This document shows, piece by piece, positions 25,605 through 34,914 of a stretch of DNA of 64,000 bases. Position 1 is the first letter of the stretch, and each line of letters starts with the position of its first letter. Source of the DNA: Paenibacillus sp. Soil522 (GTDB lineage: Bacteria; Bacillota; Bacilli; Paenibacillales; Paenibacillaceae); NCBI RefSeq assembly GCF_001428245.1, contig NZ_LMRV01000029.1, positions 1 to 64,000 on the forward strand. Direction: 5' to 3'. A model generated the notes under the pieces. The model was not told the DNA's origin. It did no database searches and saw nothing but the letters and a program-made list of their open reading frames with translations. Both the position numbers and the translations under genes were made by a program.

Positions 25605-26570
25605 TTATTTGTGGAAATGGTCGATTGTAATGGATCTGAATCGAAGCGCCCATGGCTGAAGCGCAGGTATCGTTCTCAAAATATGATCCGCCTGCTGCAG
25701 GTAAAGGCTTTGAACAGCCGATATATATTCCGAAACGCCCGATGCAGCGATAAAATTGACAAGCTGCTTCTCTTGGGAGACTAGCTCCTCCATACCGCAT
25801 ACACCGTCGTAGTAGTTTGAGAGCATTGGAAATGCTTCCTTACTTAAGTCATACAAATACAGGGTAGCCAGCGTCTTTTTACGCTGAACGATATCATTTC
25901 TCTCTTGAATCAGCGTAAGGTTTTTTACATCATTTTGCAGTTGAGCGGCAATCCCGATGTGCTGAGAGCATTCAGCAAGCTTGCGGGCAGTCGTTTCATT
26001 TGCGTTTTCAATGAGCTGATAACCCATATGTACAGCAAGGCTGATGAGTGAAGCGGACTTCTCGGCAACTAATTGCAGGTATTCTTCTTCTGTGGATATG
26101 GCGTTCTGAATATCTTTATGCTGGCCATTATGGGCAGCTGCCAGCAGCTTAAGCACGGTGGAGTCCAAGGGCTTGCCAAGGCTGCCTGCGATTGCGGCAA
26201 CCAGCAGACCCGAAGCACAGTTCATGGCGGCAGCAGGCCCGCACTGCATCCAGGGCGGCTCGAAATTGTCCTGATCCTGCAGATCGTCAAATATATCCAG
26301 ACTGAGTATAATCAACTCCGTTTGTGCGGCTGCATGATAAATATCCGGAGAGCTGCCTCCCAGCATGTAATAGGAATACAGCGTCAGCTCAGACCATATC
26401 GTGGACTCCGTTTGTTTGTAGTGAACAAAACTTCTAACCATACGATTTAAGCTGTCTTCATGGAAGTGGCTGTCGATGATTCTGAACAGTTCGGTTGAAA
26501 CGTTGTCGAGCATCAAGTTCAGGCTGTCCGGGGAGGCTAAAGCATTTTCATTCATTTGTGCTTCATCCAT
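25605..26570 (-). CDS. comQ: ComQ-like isoprenyl transferase
   Basis: 321-residue member of the polyprenyl synthase fold. The first aspartate-rich motif is DIFDDLQDQD (Asp95, Asp96, Asp99) and the second region is QLQNDVKNL (Asn213-Asp214), the degenerate form typical of ComQ rather than the DDxxD of chain-elongating synthases. ComQ transfers a farnesyl or geranyl group to the Trp of ComX. The gene is first in the comQXPA-like order. The start is uncertain: the ATG at 26570 lacks a clear ribosome site, and the ATG five codons later is an alternative. A TATAAT lies immediately upstream. Confidence 0.8.
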   Translation of the reverse strand: MDEAQMNENALASPDSLNLMLDNVSTELFRIIDSHFHEDSLNRMVRSFVHYKQTESTIWSELTLYSYYMLGGSSPDIYHAAAQTELIILSLDIFDDLQDQDNFEPPWMQCGPAAAMNCASGLLVAAIAGSLGKPLDSTVLKLLAAAHNGQHKDIQNAISTEEEYLQLVAEKSASLISLAVHMGYQLIENANETTARKLAECSQHIGIAAQLQNDVKNLTLIQERNDIVQRKKTLATLYLYDLSKEAFPMLSNYYDGVCGMEELVSQEKQLVNFIAASGVSEYISAVQSLYLQQADHILRTIPALQPWALRFRSITIDHFHK

Positions 26571-26674
26571 TCATTATATGGTTTTTAATTATCATAACTA
26601 TTGTAGCATCTTAAATGATTGAATAAAGAGTTATTCTGCTTTCAGCCGCCGATATACAAGGAGTATTATAATTT

Positions 26675-26716
26675 CACGGAAATTTGTGTATTATAGTAGG
26701 ATAAATATTTTCCGTG
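26675..26716 (+). promoter_or_regulatory. inverted repeat around the glnS promoter
   Basis: CACGGAAA (26675-26682) and TTTCCGTG (26709-26716) flank a -10-like TATAGT. They could be a leader hairpin or two operator half-sites of the tRNA-synthetase gene. No T-box features are visible. Confidence 0.3.
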
Positions 26717-26733
26717 GGAAAGGTTGGTCGCAG

Positions 26734-28407
<1,674 letters not shown>

Positions 28408-28416
28408 GCCGAACGT

Positions 28417-28458
28417 AAACAGCCTGCCGAGCTTAAATCCTCGGCAGGCTGTTTTTCT
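28417..28458 (+). terminator. glnS terminator
   Basis: AACAGCCTGCCGA and TCGGCAGGCTGTT form a perfect 13-bp stem followed by TTTTCTTT, 9 bp after the stop codon. Confidence 0.92.
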
Positions 28459-28482
28459 TTCTATCCATAAGGAGGCGAAGAA

Positions 28483-29076
28483 GTGAAGCAGCAAGCTATT
28501 CACGGTTTAATATTGGCTGGAGGACAAAGTACAAGAATGGGGACAGACAAAGCGCTGCTGCCCATTAACGGAAGACCTTTGTTATACCGGCTCGCAAGTC
28601 AAGTAGCAGCCTTTACGCAGACAGTGACGATTGCTATTGGAGCGCCGCAGCGCGAGTCACTTTATCGTGAAGCGCTCAGTGATCTGGCAGCGCAAGTTAG
28701 CTTCGTCACCGATCAGTTTCCCGGCTGCGGACCGCTTTCCGGCTTGCATGCCGGCTTATCCGCAATCGCGGACGGGTATGTCTTCATCATCGCCTGCGAT
28801 ATGCCGCAGCTGTCTGCGCCATTGCTGCAGCAGCTGCTAAGCAGGATAGACAGCGGAGCTGATGTTATTCATGCTGCAGGTCAACCGTTTCATGCTATTT
28901 ACCACACCCGAACAGCCGCGCAAATACAAGCAGCGCTCGAAGCTCAGGATTACCGGCTGATGGGCCTGCTTAATAGGCTTCAGACAATCGAAATTGCTAT
29001 GAAAGAAGGAAGTCAATCAACTGCCTTTACCAACCTGAACACGCCGGAAGATTACAACAAATATACAGCTGAATAG
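28483..29076 (+). CDS. mobA: molybdenum cofactor guanylyltransferase
   Basis: 197-residue nucleotidyltransferase that joins GMP to molybdopterin to give the guanine dinucleotide cofactor. The N-terminal GTP-binding signature LILAGGQSTRMGTDKALLPI and the metal-site motif IIACDMPQLS are present, with length as usual for MobA. GTG start with AAGGAGG seven bases upstream. It stands alone, away from other moa/moe genes; modAB (53.8 kb) is the only other molybdenum-related unit in the window. Confidence 0.9.
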   Translation: MKQQAIHGLILAGGQSTRMGTDKALLPINGRPLLYRLASQVAAFTQTVTIAIGAPQRESLYREALSDLAAQVSFVTDQFPGCGPLSGLHAGLSAIADGYVFIIACDMPQLSAPLLQQLLSRIDSGADVIHAAGQPFHAIYHTRTAAQIQAALEAQDYRLMGLLNRLQTIEIAMKEGSQSTAFTNLNTPEDYNKYTAE

Positions 29077-29252
29077 CCGTTTATTTTTACTAAGCCCAGC
29101 CGTCCATTGATGTGATATAATTTGTCAAAGTTGGAAGGTTGATAAATTGAGATGAATAGAATCGGAAGTATAATTTAGGCGGTAAGTTAGCGAAACGAAA
29201 TCGATTAAAGCAATCATCGGCTCTAGACATAGAAGGATAAGAGGTGGCGGGC

Positions 29253-29759
29253 ATGTCCAGACAGCTGCAATATGAGATTGTTGACGCGCAGCTAAACGAT
29301 CTGGAGCGCATTGTCGACATATATAATTCAACGATAGCAAGCAGAATGGTGACGGCGGACTTGGAGCCGGCGACAGTGGATAGCAAGAAAGCCTGGTTTG
29401 ATGAGCATTCAGCCGATTTTCGGCCTTTATGGATACTGCGTATCGAGGGGGAAATTGCGGCGTGGTTTAGCTTTCAATCGTTTTACGGCCGGCCGGCTTA
29501 TAATACAACGGCTGAAATCAGCATATACATAGCAGAGCAATACCGCGGCCTTGGCATTGGCTCGGTGCTCATCCAGAAGGCGATCGAAGAGTGTCCGCGC
29601 TTAGGGCTGAGCACGCTGCTTGGCTTCGTGTTCGGGCATAATGAGCCGAGCTTGGCGCTGCTTCGCAAGTTTGGATTCGAGGTATGGGGGCATTTGCCTA
29701 AGGTAGCGGTACTCGACGGCGTAGAAAGAGATCTGGTTATCTCAGGCAGACGCGTATGA
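29253..29759 (+). CDS. GNAT family N-acetyltransferase (phosphinothricin-acetyltransferase type)
   Basis: 168-residue acetyltransferase. [20 protein letters not shown] is the N-terminal signature shared by the PAT/YncA subgroup, and [17 protein letters not shown] is the acetyl-CoA pyrophosphate-binding loop (motif A). The last third ends with [20 protein letters not shown], also typical of that subgroup. Substrate is unknown; members acetylate phosphinothricin, methionine sulfone or other amines. The ATG at 29253 follows AAGAGG at 8 bases; a GTG nine bases upstream overlaps that site. Monocistronic. Confidence 0.88.
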   Translation: MSRQLQYEIVDAQLNDLERIVDIYNSTIASRMVTADLEPATVDSKKAWFDEHSADFRPLWILRIEGEIAAWFSFQSFYGRPAYNTTAEISIYIAEQYRGLGIGSVLIQKAIEECPRLGLSTLLGFVFGHNEPSLALLRKFGFEVWGHLPKVAVLDGVERDLVISGRRV

Positions 29760-29834
29760 AGCGAACCATTAGTGATATCCACGGCTGCTAGCCTTGGAGA
29801 CTGTAAGCCTGTCGCTATAAGTGAGGTGAAAAGG

Positions 29835-30287
29835 ATGCGGATGTACCCGAATGCTCATTTCAAAAGCTTACTGCTAAATTTATTTCTAACCGCACTCGCC
29901 TTAAGCTACGCGCTTATGATGGGCTGGCTGTTATTTTACCGCAATCGATATTTTCTTGAAGGTTACAACTATAATGTTGTACCGTTCTACACGATAAAAA
30001 AATATATCGTTCATCATGATCATTTTAACTTTGAAATCTGGTTCAAAAATTTGTTCGGAAACATCGTCTTATTCATACCGATCGGACTTTTCTTGCCTCT
30101 TTTAAATACGAAGTATAGAAGAGTGTTTATCCTAGTCGCCGTCGCTATATTGCTGATTACGGCCGTCGAGCTTATTCAGATGCTGGCACGGGTGGGGAGC
30201 TTCGACATCGACGACATTATTCTTAATACATTTGGAGCGCTGCTTGGCTTGCTGATGACCAATGCTGTCGTTCGCCAGGCTCTGTAA
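29835..30287 (+). CDS. VanZ-like membrane protein
   Basis: 150-residue integral membrane protein with four hydrophobic helices. The VanZ-family pattern is present: NVVPFYTI after TM1, NLFGNIVLFIPIGLFLPLL, and VELIQMLARVGSFDIDDIIL, then NTFGALLG. The prototype VanZ raises teicoplanin resistance by an unknown route; most chromosomal homologues have no assigned role. The ATG at 29835 is supported by GAGGTG eight bases upstream, while earlier in-frame starts lack such a site. Confidence 0.88.
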   Translation: MRMYPNAHFKSLLLNLFLTALALSYALMMGWLLFYRNRYFLEGYNYNVVPFYTIKKYIVHHDHFNFEIWFKNLFGNIVLFIPIGLFLPLLNTKYRRVFILVAVAILLITAVELIQMLARVGSFDIDDIILNTFGALLGLLMTNAVVRQAL

Positions 30288-30355
30288 TTGGGATACGCAT
30301 TAATGTTAAAATAAAAGCAGCTATTGAAAGCCGATAACGAAAGGAAGATTAACCA

Positions 30356-31417
30356 TTGAGTAAATTTTGGAGTCCGCTGACCGCATCGCTGGTACCGTAC
30401 GTACCGGGTGAACAGCCGAAGGATAAAACGTATATTAAGCTGAACACGAATGAGAATCCATACCCGCCATCCCCGAAGGTAACCGAAGCGATTACGGGGG
30501 CGGCAAACGCCGATTTGCGTCTATATCCCGATCCTGCCTGCGACGTGCTTGTACAGGCTGCAGCCAATTATTACGGGCTGCGAGCTGAGCAGGTGTTTGT
30601 AGGCAACGGCTCGGATGAAATATTAGCGTTTGTTTTCGCGGCTTTTTTCGATCCGGCCAAGAAGCTGATGTTCCCGGATATTACCTACAGCTTTTATAAA
30701 GTTTATGCGAAGCTGTACGGTTTACAAACGGAGCTTATTCCGCTGGACGAGCAGTTTAATGTACAGGTCGAAGCATACCATTCGGATAATGGCGGCATCA
30801 TCATACCGAATCCGAATGCGCCGACGGCTCAATTGCTCCCGCTCGAGGACATTCGCATGCTGCTTGAAAGCAATCCGAATCAGGCCGTCATCATAGACGA
30901 AGCGTATATTGATTTCGGAGGACAGTCGGCGGTGGAGCTGATTAAGGATTACCCGAATTTGCTCGTTGTGCAGACGCTCTCAAAATCACGTTCATTAGCG
31001 GGCTTGCGTGTCGGATTTGCTTTTGGCAGTGAGGAGCTGATCGAGGGGCTGAACCGGATCAAAAATTCATTTAACTCCTATACGCTTGACCGCCTCGCCT
31101 TAGCTGGCGCCGTTGCTTCGTTTGAGGATGAAGCTTATTTCCGGGAAACGACTGCAAAGGTTGTCGCTACGCGTGAGCGGGTGACGGAACAGCTGCTTGC
31201 GATCGGCTTTAAGGTAACCGATTCTAAGGCGAATTTCGTTTTTATCTCGCACAAGGCGATAGCGGCCAAAGACATTTTCCAGCAGCTGCGCGACAAGGGC
31301 GTGCTTGTCCGTTACTTTGATCAGCCTCGCATTCATGAATATTTGCGGGTGAGCATCGGGACGGATGAAGAGATGGACGCCTTTATTCAAGCGGTTCAAG
31401 AAATCGTGGGCAAGTAG
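30356..31417 (+). CDS. hisC: histidinol-phosphate aminotransferase
   Basis: 353-residue PLP-dependent class I/II aminotransferase that converts imidazole acetol phosphate and glutamate to histidinol phosphate. LNTNENPYPPSP and the PLP lysine region VQTLSKSRSLAGLRVGFAFG are diagnostic. NAPTAQLL replaces the commoner NPTG-like motif. TTG start at 30356 with AAGGAAG upstream. It lies alone, outside a his operon, so it may be a second copy or may serve tyrosine/phenylalanine transamination as well. Confidence 0.9.
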   Translation: MSKFWSPLTASLVPYVPGEQPKDKTYIKLNTNENPYPPSPKVTEAITGAANADLRLYPDPACDVLVQAAANYYGLRAEQVFVGNGSDEILAFVFAAFFDPAKKLMFPDITYSFYKVYAKLYGLQTELIPLDEQFNVQVEAYHSDNGGIIIPNPNAPTAQLLPLEDIRMLLESNPNQAVIIDEAYIDFGGQSAVELIKDYPNLLVVQTLSKSRSLAGLRVGFAFGSEELIEGLNRIKNSFNSYTLDRLALAGAVASFEDEAYFRETTAKVVATRERVTEQLLAIGFKVTDSKANFVFISHKAIAAKDIFQQLRDKGVLVRYFDQPRIHEYLRVSIGTDEEMDAFIQAVQEIVGK

Positions 31418-31447
31418 TTCTGGATTCCGTTCAGCGTTAATTCATAA

Positions 31448-31492
31448 GCCATGCATGATCCCCTATGAAAGAGGAGCTTGCATGGCGTTTTT
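31448..31492 (+). terminator. hisC terminator
   Basis: GCCATGC and GCATGGC arms with an inner TCC/GGA pair, followed by TTTTTTAT. The T run flows straight into repeat copy 2. Confidence 0.75.
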
Positions 31493-31551
31493 TATATTTC
31501 ACCGCGAAACGAACTGTTGCCGCAAAAGGACGGCGACAGCCGTTTACGCTT
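31492..31551 (+). repeat. double-hairpin repeat, copy 2 (right half only)
   Basis: Keeps TATATTTCACCGCGAAACGA and the GC-rich hairpin (CTGTTGCCG...CGGCGACAG) to GTTTACGCTT but lacks the AT-rich left hairpin. This shows that the two halves can be separated. It lies directly after the hisC terminator. Confidence 0.85.
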
Positions 31552-31566
31552 GTATAAGCCCGTATC

Positions 31567-31595
31567 TTGACTTTTTGGCTGTTCCGTCTTAAAAT
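31567..31595 (+). promoter_or_regulatory. promoter of the TetR-SMR operon
   Basis: TTGACT (31567-31572), a 17-bp spacer and TAAAAT (31590-31595). Confidence 0.7.
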
Positions 31596-31598
31596 TTA

Positions 31599-31618
31599 CC
31601 TAACTAACGTTCGTTAGG
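31599..31618 (+). promoter_or_regulatory. TetR-type operator
   Basis: CCTAACTAACGTTCGTTAGG is a 20-bp palindrome with one mismatched pair, placed 4 bp after the -10 box. The position is right for autorepression by the TetR-family product of the next gene. Confidence 0.7.
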
Positions 31619-31649
31619 CAAAAGGGCGGACATGTAAAACGGAGGAATA

Positions 31650-32255
31650 ATGATGAGTACCGGGCTTACTACGGCTGAACGAATCAAGCAGGCGGCTTTA
31701 ACGATGTTTACGGAATCCGGCTACGAAGGCGCATCCTTATCTGAAATTGCCAAAGCGGTCGGCATCAAGACGCCGTCCATTTATGCGCATTATAAGTCGA
31801 AGGAGCAGCTGTTCCTGCAGCTTGTTAAGGAAGTGATCGTCGAAGAGCGGAAGCAATATATGGAGCTCCTTCAGGCTATTGCGCAGGAGCCGATTAAGGA
31901 TCAGGTATATCGATTATTTGAGTTTTTCACCGATCTTAAACATATAACGACCGGGCAGGCCTTCTTAAAGCGGACGATTCTGGTACCGCCGCGTCATTTG
32001 CGGAACCAGCTTAGACATGATTTTATGCGGTATGAGAATGAGCTAACCGAAGGTATTGTTGCCGTGCTGCATAAGGGAGCCTCCGGGGGACTGTTTGACA
32101 AACAAGAGGATGAGCGGCTCATTGCCGCCTTTTACGTATGCGTCGATGGTCTGCTCGTCGAAAACCAATTATATGAGGAAGAGCTGTTCGAAAAAAGAAA
32201 GCAAATGGTGTGGCAGTCATTATGGCAGCTTTGGACGATATCAGCGAGAGGGTGA
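31650..32255 (+). CDS. TetR family transcriptional regulator
   Basis: 201-residue repressor. The N-terminal helix-turn-helix (residues 8-55) reads IKQAALTMFTESGYEGASLS, then EIAKAVGIKTPSIYAHYKSK; the C-terminal ligand-binding half is diverged, as usual in the family. GGAGG precedes paired ATG codons at 31650 and 31653, and either may be used. The stop is 7 bp before the first SMR gene, so it is the first gene of a drug-efflux operon and very likely represses it from the palindrome upstream. Confidence 0.9.
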   Translation: MMSTGLTTAERIKQAALTMFTESGYEGASLSEIAKAVGIKTPSIYAHYKSKEQLFLQLVKEVIVEERKQYMELLQAIAQEPIKDQVYRLFEFFTDLKHITTGQAFLKRTILVPPRHLRNQLRHDFMRYENELTEGIVAVLHKGASGGLFDKQEDERLIAAFYVCVDGLLVENQLYEEELFEKRKQMVWQSLWQLWTISARG

Positions 32256-32261
32256 ATAACG

Positions 32262-32669
32262 ATGCAGTGGATTTTTTTGCTGCTAGCCGGCTTTCTGGAG
32301 GTTGGCTGGACGTTTGGTCTTAAATATTCGGAGGGCTTTACGCAGCTTGTGCCCAGCATCATAACTGTAGTACTGCTTGCGGCAAGCTTTATGCTGTTTG
32401 CCCGCGCGATGCGAACGATTGAGATCGGCGTTGCATATGCGATGTTTACTGGGATGGGTACAGCGGGCACTGTCATAGCGGGCATACTTGTTTTGCATGA
32501 ACCGGCTGATTTTTGGCGCTTGTTTTTTATCACTTTGTTAATCGCAGGCATCGTCGGGCTAAAGCTTGTGTCGAAGGATAAGCCGGAGCCGGAGCCGGTG
32601 CAGGTTTCAGCGCCTGCGACGGCACCGGTCATAACGAGCAGCAATGAATGTGAAAAGGTGGGCTCTTAA
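32262..32669 (+). CDS. SMR family efflux protein, subunit 1 (YkkC-like)
   Basis: 135-residue small multidrug resistance protein with four transmembrane helices in residues 1-105 and the essential membrane Glu13 in GFLEVGWTF. A hydrophilic Pro/Glu/Ala tail of about 30 residues is longer than usual. Paired with the next SMR gene one base after its stop. Such pairs work as heterodimers exporting cationic drugs or guanidinium compounds. No guanidine (ykkC-type) riboswitch precedes the operon, and control by TetR points to a lipophilic-cation substrate (inference). Confidence 0.88.
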   Translation: MQWIFLLLAGFLEVGWTFGLKYSEGFTQLVPSIITVVLLAASFMLFARAMRTIEIGVAYAMFTGMGTAGTVIAGILVLHEPADFWRLFFITLLIAGIVGLKLVSKDKPEPEPVQVSAPATAPVITSSNECEKVGS

Positions 32670-32670
32670 T

Positions 32671-32994
32671 ATGGCATGGGTCTTTTTAATCATATCGGGC
32701 TTAGGAGAGGTTAGCGGCGTCACTTTTATGAAGCTGTCCGACGGCTTTAAGCGCTGGAAGGGGACAGTAGGGGCGCTTGCTGCAGGCTTCGTGAGCTTTT
32801 TCTTCTTATCTAAAGCGCTGCAGACGATTCCGATTAGTACGGCTTACGGGATATGGACGGGAATAGGTTCGATTGGCAGTGTCTTGCTCGGCATGATCAT
32901 TTTTGGCGAATCGAGGGATTGGCGTAAAATGCTATTTTTATCCATGATTATTGCAGGTGTTATCGGTTTAAGGGTCGTAAGCGGAGGCCATTAA
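32671..32994 (+). CDS. SMR family efflux protein, subunit 2 (YkkD-like)
   Basis: 107-residue four-helix SMR protein with the conserved Glu13 in SGLGEVSGVTFMK and the GIWTGIGSIGSVLLGM helix. It starts one base after the stop of the first SMR gene, with AAAGGTGGG upstream, indicating equal expression of the two partners. It is of standard length, in contrast to the tailed partner. Heterodimeric pairs normally insert in opposite orientations. Confidence 0.88.
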   Translation: MAWVFLIISGLGEVSGVTFMKLSDGFKRWKGTVGALAAGFVSFFFLSKALQTIPISTAYGIWTGIGSIGSVLLGMIIFGESRDWRKMLFLSMIIAGVIGLRVVSGGH

Positions 32995-33125
32995 CGATAT
33001 TTATATGAAGAGACCGTGATGAAGAGCTGGAAAGCTTTTTATCCCGGTCTTTATTTTTGCGGCGGGTGGTCTTACAATGAAAGGAAATAACGTTCATGGA
33101 TAGGATGAAAGGAGAGCTGCTAATA

Positions 33126-33803
33126 ATGGAGGAGAAACGTCTGGAGAAGCTCATTGCGCTCACGGAGCAGTCACTGCTCTCAGATTTAGAGCTGAACAGC
33201 ATCGACCCAATGAATCCGATTCGCGTTGAAGAGACGCCGCAGGGCTGGGATCTCCTCGGAGCCGGCAATTACGCGGGCGTATTTACACATCCCCATTATT
33301 CGGATATCGCTGTGAAAGTATATGCGCCTGGACGCGAAGGCTGGGAAAGCGAATGCGAGGTATACCGGTTAATCGGCAATCATCCCGCATATTCGATGTG
33401 TTACCACGCAGGGGAGCATAAAGGTCATTATTATTTGATCTTAAAGCGGTTAAAGGGAAAGACCTTGTACCAATGCATCATCGACGGGGTGGCCATACCG
33501 AAAAAGGTCATTGAAGATATAGATCAAGCGCTCGAATATGCCCGCTCCCGCGGCCTGCATCCGCATGACGTGCACGGGAAAAATGTGATGGTAAAGGATG
33601 GGCGCGGCATCGTCCTCGATATTTCCGACTTTTTGAAAGAGGAGCCCTGCACGATGTGGGAAGATTTGAAAAGAGCTTACAATCGGATCTATATGCCCTT
33701 CTTATCCAAAAAGCCAAGACCGGTTCCTGAATGGGTGCTGAACGGCGTTCGCAAAGGCTATCGGTGGATGAGGAATTCTTCCGTGACGGGACGCTCGTCC
33801 TGA
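33126..33803 (+). CDS. protein kinase-like protein (YrzF type)
   Basis: 225-residue protein with a reduced kinase fold. GAGNYAGVFTHPHYSDIAVKVY holds the ATP-site lysine, LILKRLKGKTLYQ the hinge region, and HPHDVHGKNVMV the catalytic loop (HxD variant) followed by IVLDISDF in place of DFG. It resembles the YrzF-like Ser/Thr kinase-related proteins of Bacilli; whether it phosphorylates protein or a small molecule is unknown. The ATG at 33126 follows AAAGGAGAG; an ATG 30 bp upstream, after AAAGGAA, is possible. Monocistronic. Confidence 0.75.
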   Translation: MEEKRLEKLIALTEQSLLSDLELNSIDPMNPIRVEETPQGWDLLGAGNYAGVFTHPHYSDIAVKVYAPGREGWESECEVYRLIGNHPAYSMCYHAGEHKGHYYLILKRLKGKTLYQCIIDGVAIPKKVIEDIDQALEYARSRGLHPHDVHGKNVMVKDGRGIVLDISDFLKEEPCTMWEDLKRAYNRIYMPFLSKKPRPVPEWVLNGVRKGYRWMRNSSVTGRSS

Positions 33804-33816
33804 TAGCGAAGCAAGA

Positions 33817-33848
33817 GCAGCGGCTCCCGCACGGGCAGCCGCTGTTTG
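33817..33848. terminator. strong hairpin between convergent genes
   Basis: CAGCGGCT-CCCG and CGGG-c-AGCCGCTG form a 12-bp stem with one bulge and a two-base loop. The T tail is short (TTT). It lies between the kinase-like gene and the small minus-strand gene. Confidence 0.5.
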
Positions 33849-33884
33849 GCAAAGCTTTGCTGTTTGAAGCTTTGCTCCTTCGCG

Positions 33885-34094
33885 TTAATGCTCCTGGTCA
33901 AAAGCGTCAAGCAGCACCTTGGCCTGATCGGCGTCCTTTTTAAGCACATGAATCCGTCTAAAGGAATTGCCTTCAATGGTAATTTTGGATTTCAATCCAT
34001 TTGATTTGAAATGGGCTTGCAACCGGTCGATTAGCTCCGATCTAGAACCCCCTTCCGTACGAACGGGTATCCAACGATTCCAAAATAATGCCAT
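33885..34094 (-). CDS. conserved small protein, 69 aa
   Basis: Short hydrophilic protein with a predicted beta-alpha-beta pattern (WIPVRTEGGSRSELIDRLQA, then SKITIEGNSFRRIHVLKKDA). This is similar in outline to the ferredoxin-like fold of DUF2007-type proteins, but I cannot name a family with confidence. An excellent ribosome site (AAGGAGGTGACGC) supports it as a real gene. A perfect inverted repeat lies immediately upstream. Confidence 0.7.
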   Translation of the reverse strand: MALFWNRWIPVRTEGGSRSELIDRLQAHFKSNGLKSKITIEGNSFRRIHVLKKDADQAKVLLDAFDQEH

Positions 34095-34112
34095 TATGCG
34101 TCACCTCCTTTA

Positions 34113-34131
34113 AGTTTTACATAGTAAAACT
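34113..34131 (-). promoter_or_regulatory. 19-bp perfect dyad upstream of the 69-aa gene
   Basis: AGTTTTAC-ATA-GTAAAACT, eight-base arms with a three-base centre, starts about 18 bp before the start codon, adjacent to the ribosome site. Operator-like; the binding protein is unknown. The rest of the 327-bp gap (34095-34421) holds a short CATATTT direct repeat at about 34205-34227 and the next gene's promoter. Confidence 0.45.
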
Positions 34132-34364
34132 AGATTAGGAAGCTTGTGCCTTCCGGCTATGGATAGCCAAACCGATGGCCAAACCGAATAAGGAAGCACA
34201 ATTCATATTTCATATTTCATATTTATTCAGTGAAAGCGTTCAAACATGACAATGAGCAAAAAAATTATTTAAAGCTTATTTAAAGCTCCATTACCCAAAA
34301 TTTGATGGCGAATAACTGTGTAAGCCGTGCCGTATGCTAAGAAAGGAATTTGGCGACCTGACTA

Positions 34365-34401
34365 TTGACAAGGGTAACTGTAACTGATAAAATTACAGTA
34401 C
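34365..34401 (+). promoter_or_regulatory. promoter and operator of the Rrf2-type gene
   Basis: TTGACA (34365-34370), a 17-bp spacer and TAAAAT (34388-34393). The perfect dyad ACTGTAA-N9-TTACAGT (34377-34399) covers the spacer and -10, which suggests autorepression. Confidence 0.65.
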
Positions 34402-34421
34402 AAAGCAGGGAGGCCCTTACA

Positions 34422-34841
34422 GTGAACAGCGAATTTACGATTGCCGTACACAGTCTCGTTTATTTGGCTTATTTGCCGGACAGGATGGCGAGCAGCGATA
34501 TGATTGCCGAGAATGTAGGCACACACTCTGCGCGTGTCCGGAAGGTGATGAGTGGTTTGCGCCGCAATGGATATGTGGATACGCGCGAAGGCTCTGGCGG
34601 CGGCTATCGGCTGACGATTGATCCGAGCGTGGTGACACTGGCCGATATTTATCGTGTTATGGCACAGGGCTCGCTTATTCCGAGCTGGTGCTCGGGCAAT
34701 CCAGAGATGGATTGTGTCGTTGGATCGAATATGAATCAGGTGATGTTCGGTATATTTTGCACGGCGGAGAAGCAGCTGGAAAGCCATTTTAGCGCGATAA
34801 CGATTGAGGATGTGTTGAAGCAAATTCATGCATGCGGTTAG
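34422..34841 (+). CDS. Rrf2 family transcriptional regulator (YwnA-like)
   Basis: 139-residue winged-helix regulator. EFTIAVHSLVYLAYLPD begins the HTH, MIAENVGTHSARVRKVMSGL is the recognition unit and EGSGGGYRLTIDP the wing. Three Cys lie in the second half (WCSGNPEMDC and IFC), which could sense thiol stress or bind a metal; the Fe-S triad of IscR/NsrR is not clearly present. GTG start with GGGAGG eight bases upstream. A dyad covers its promoter. Thioredoxin lies 73 bp downstream on the same strand, consistent with a redox-related role (inference). Confidence 0.85.
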   Translation: MNSEFTIAVHSLVYLAYLPDRMASSDMIAENVGTHSARVRKVMSGLRRNGYVDTREGSGGGYRLTIDPSVVTLADIYRVMAQGSLIPSWCSGNPEMDCVVGSNMNQVMFGIFCTAEKQLESHFSAITIEDVLKQIHACG

Positions 34842-34914
34842 CAAATGATGTTTCAATTAGCGGTGAGACGGGTATTCCCTTTATCATACAATTTGTTTGG
34901 AGAGGATGATTGAA

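Noticed and set aside
31420..31650. Guanidine (ykkC) riboswitch before the SMR pair
   Set aside because: None of the conserved ykkC aptamer elements is present; control fits the TetR operator instead.
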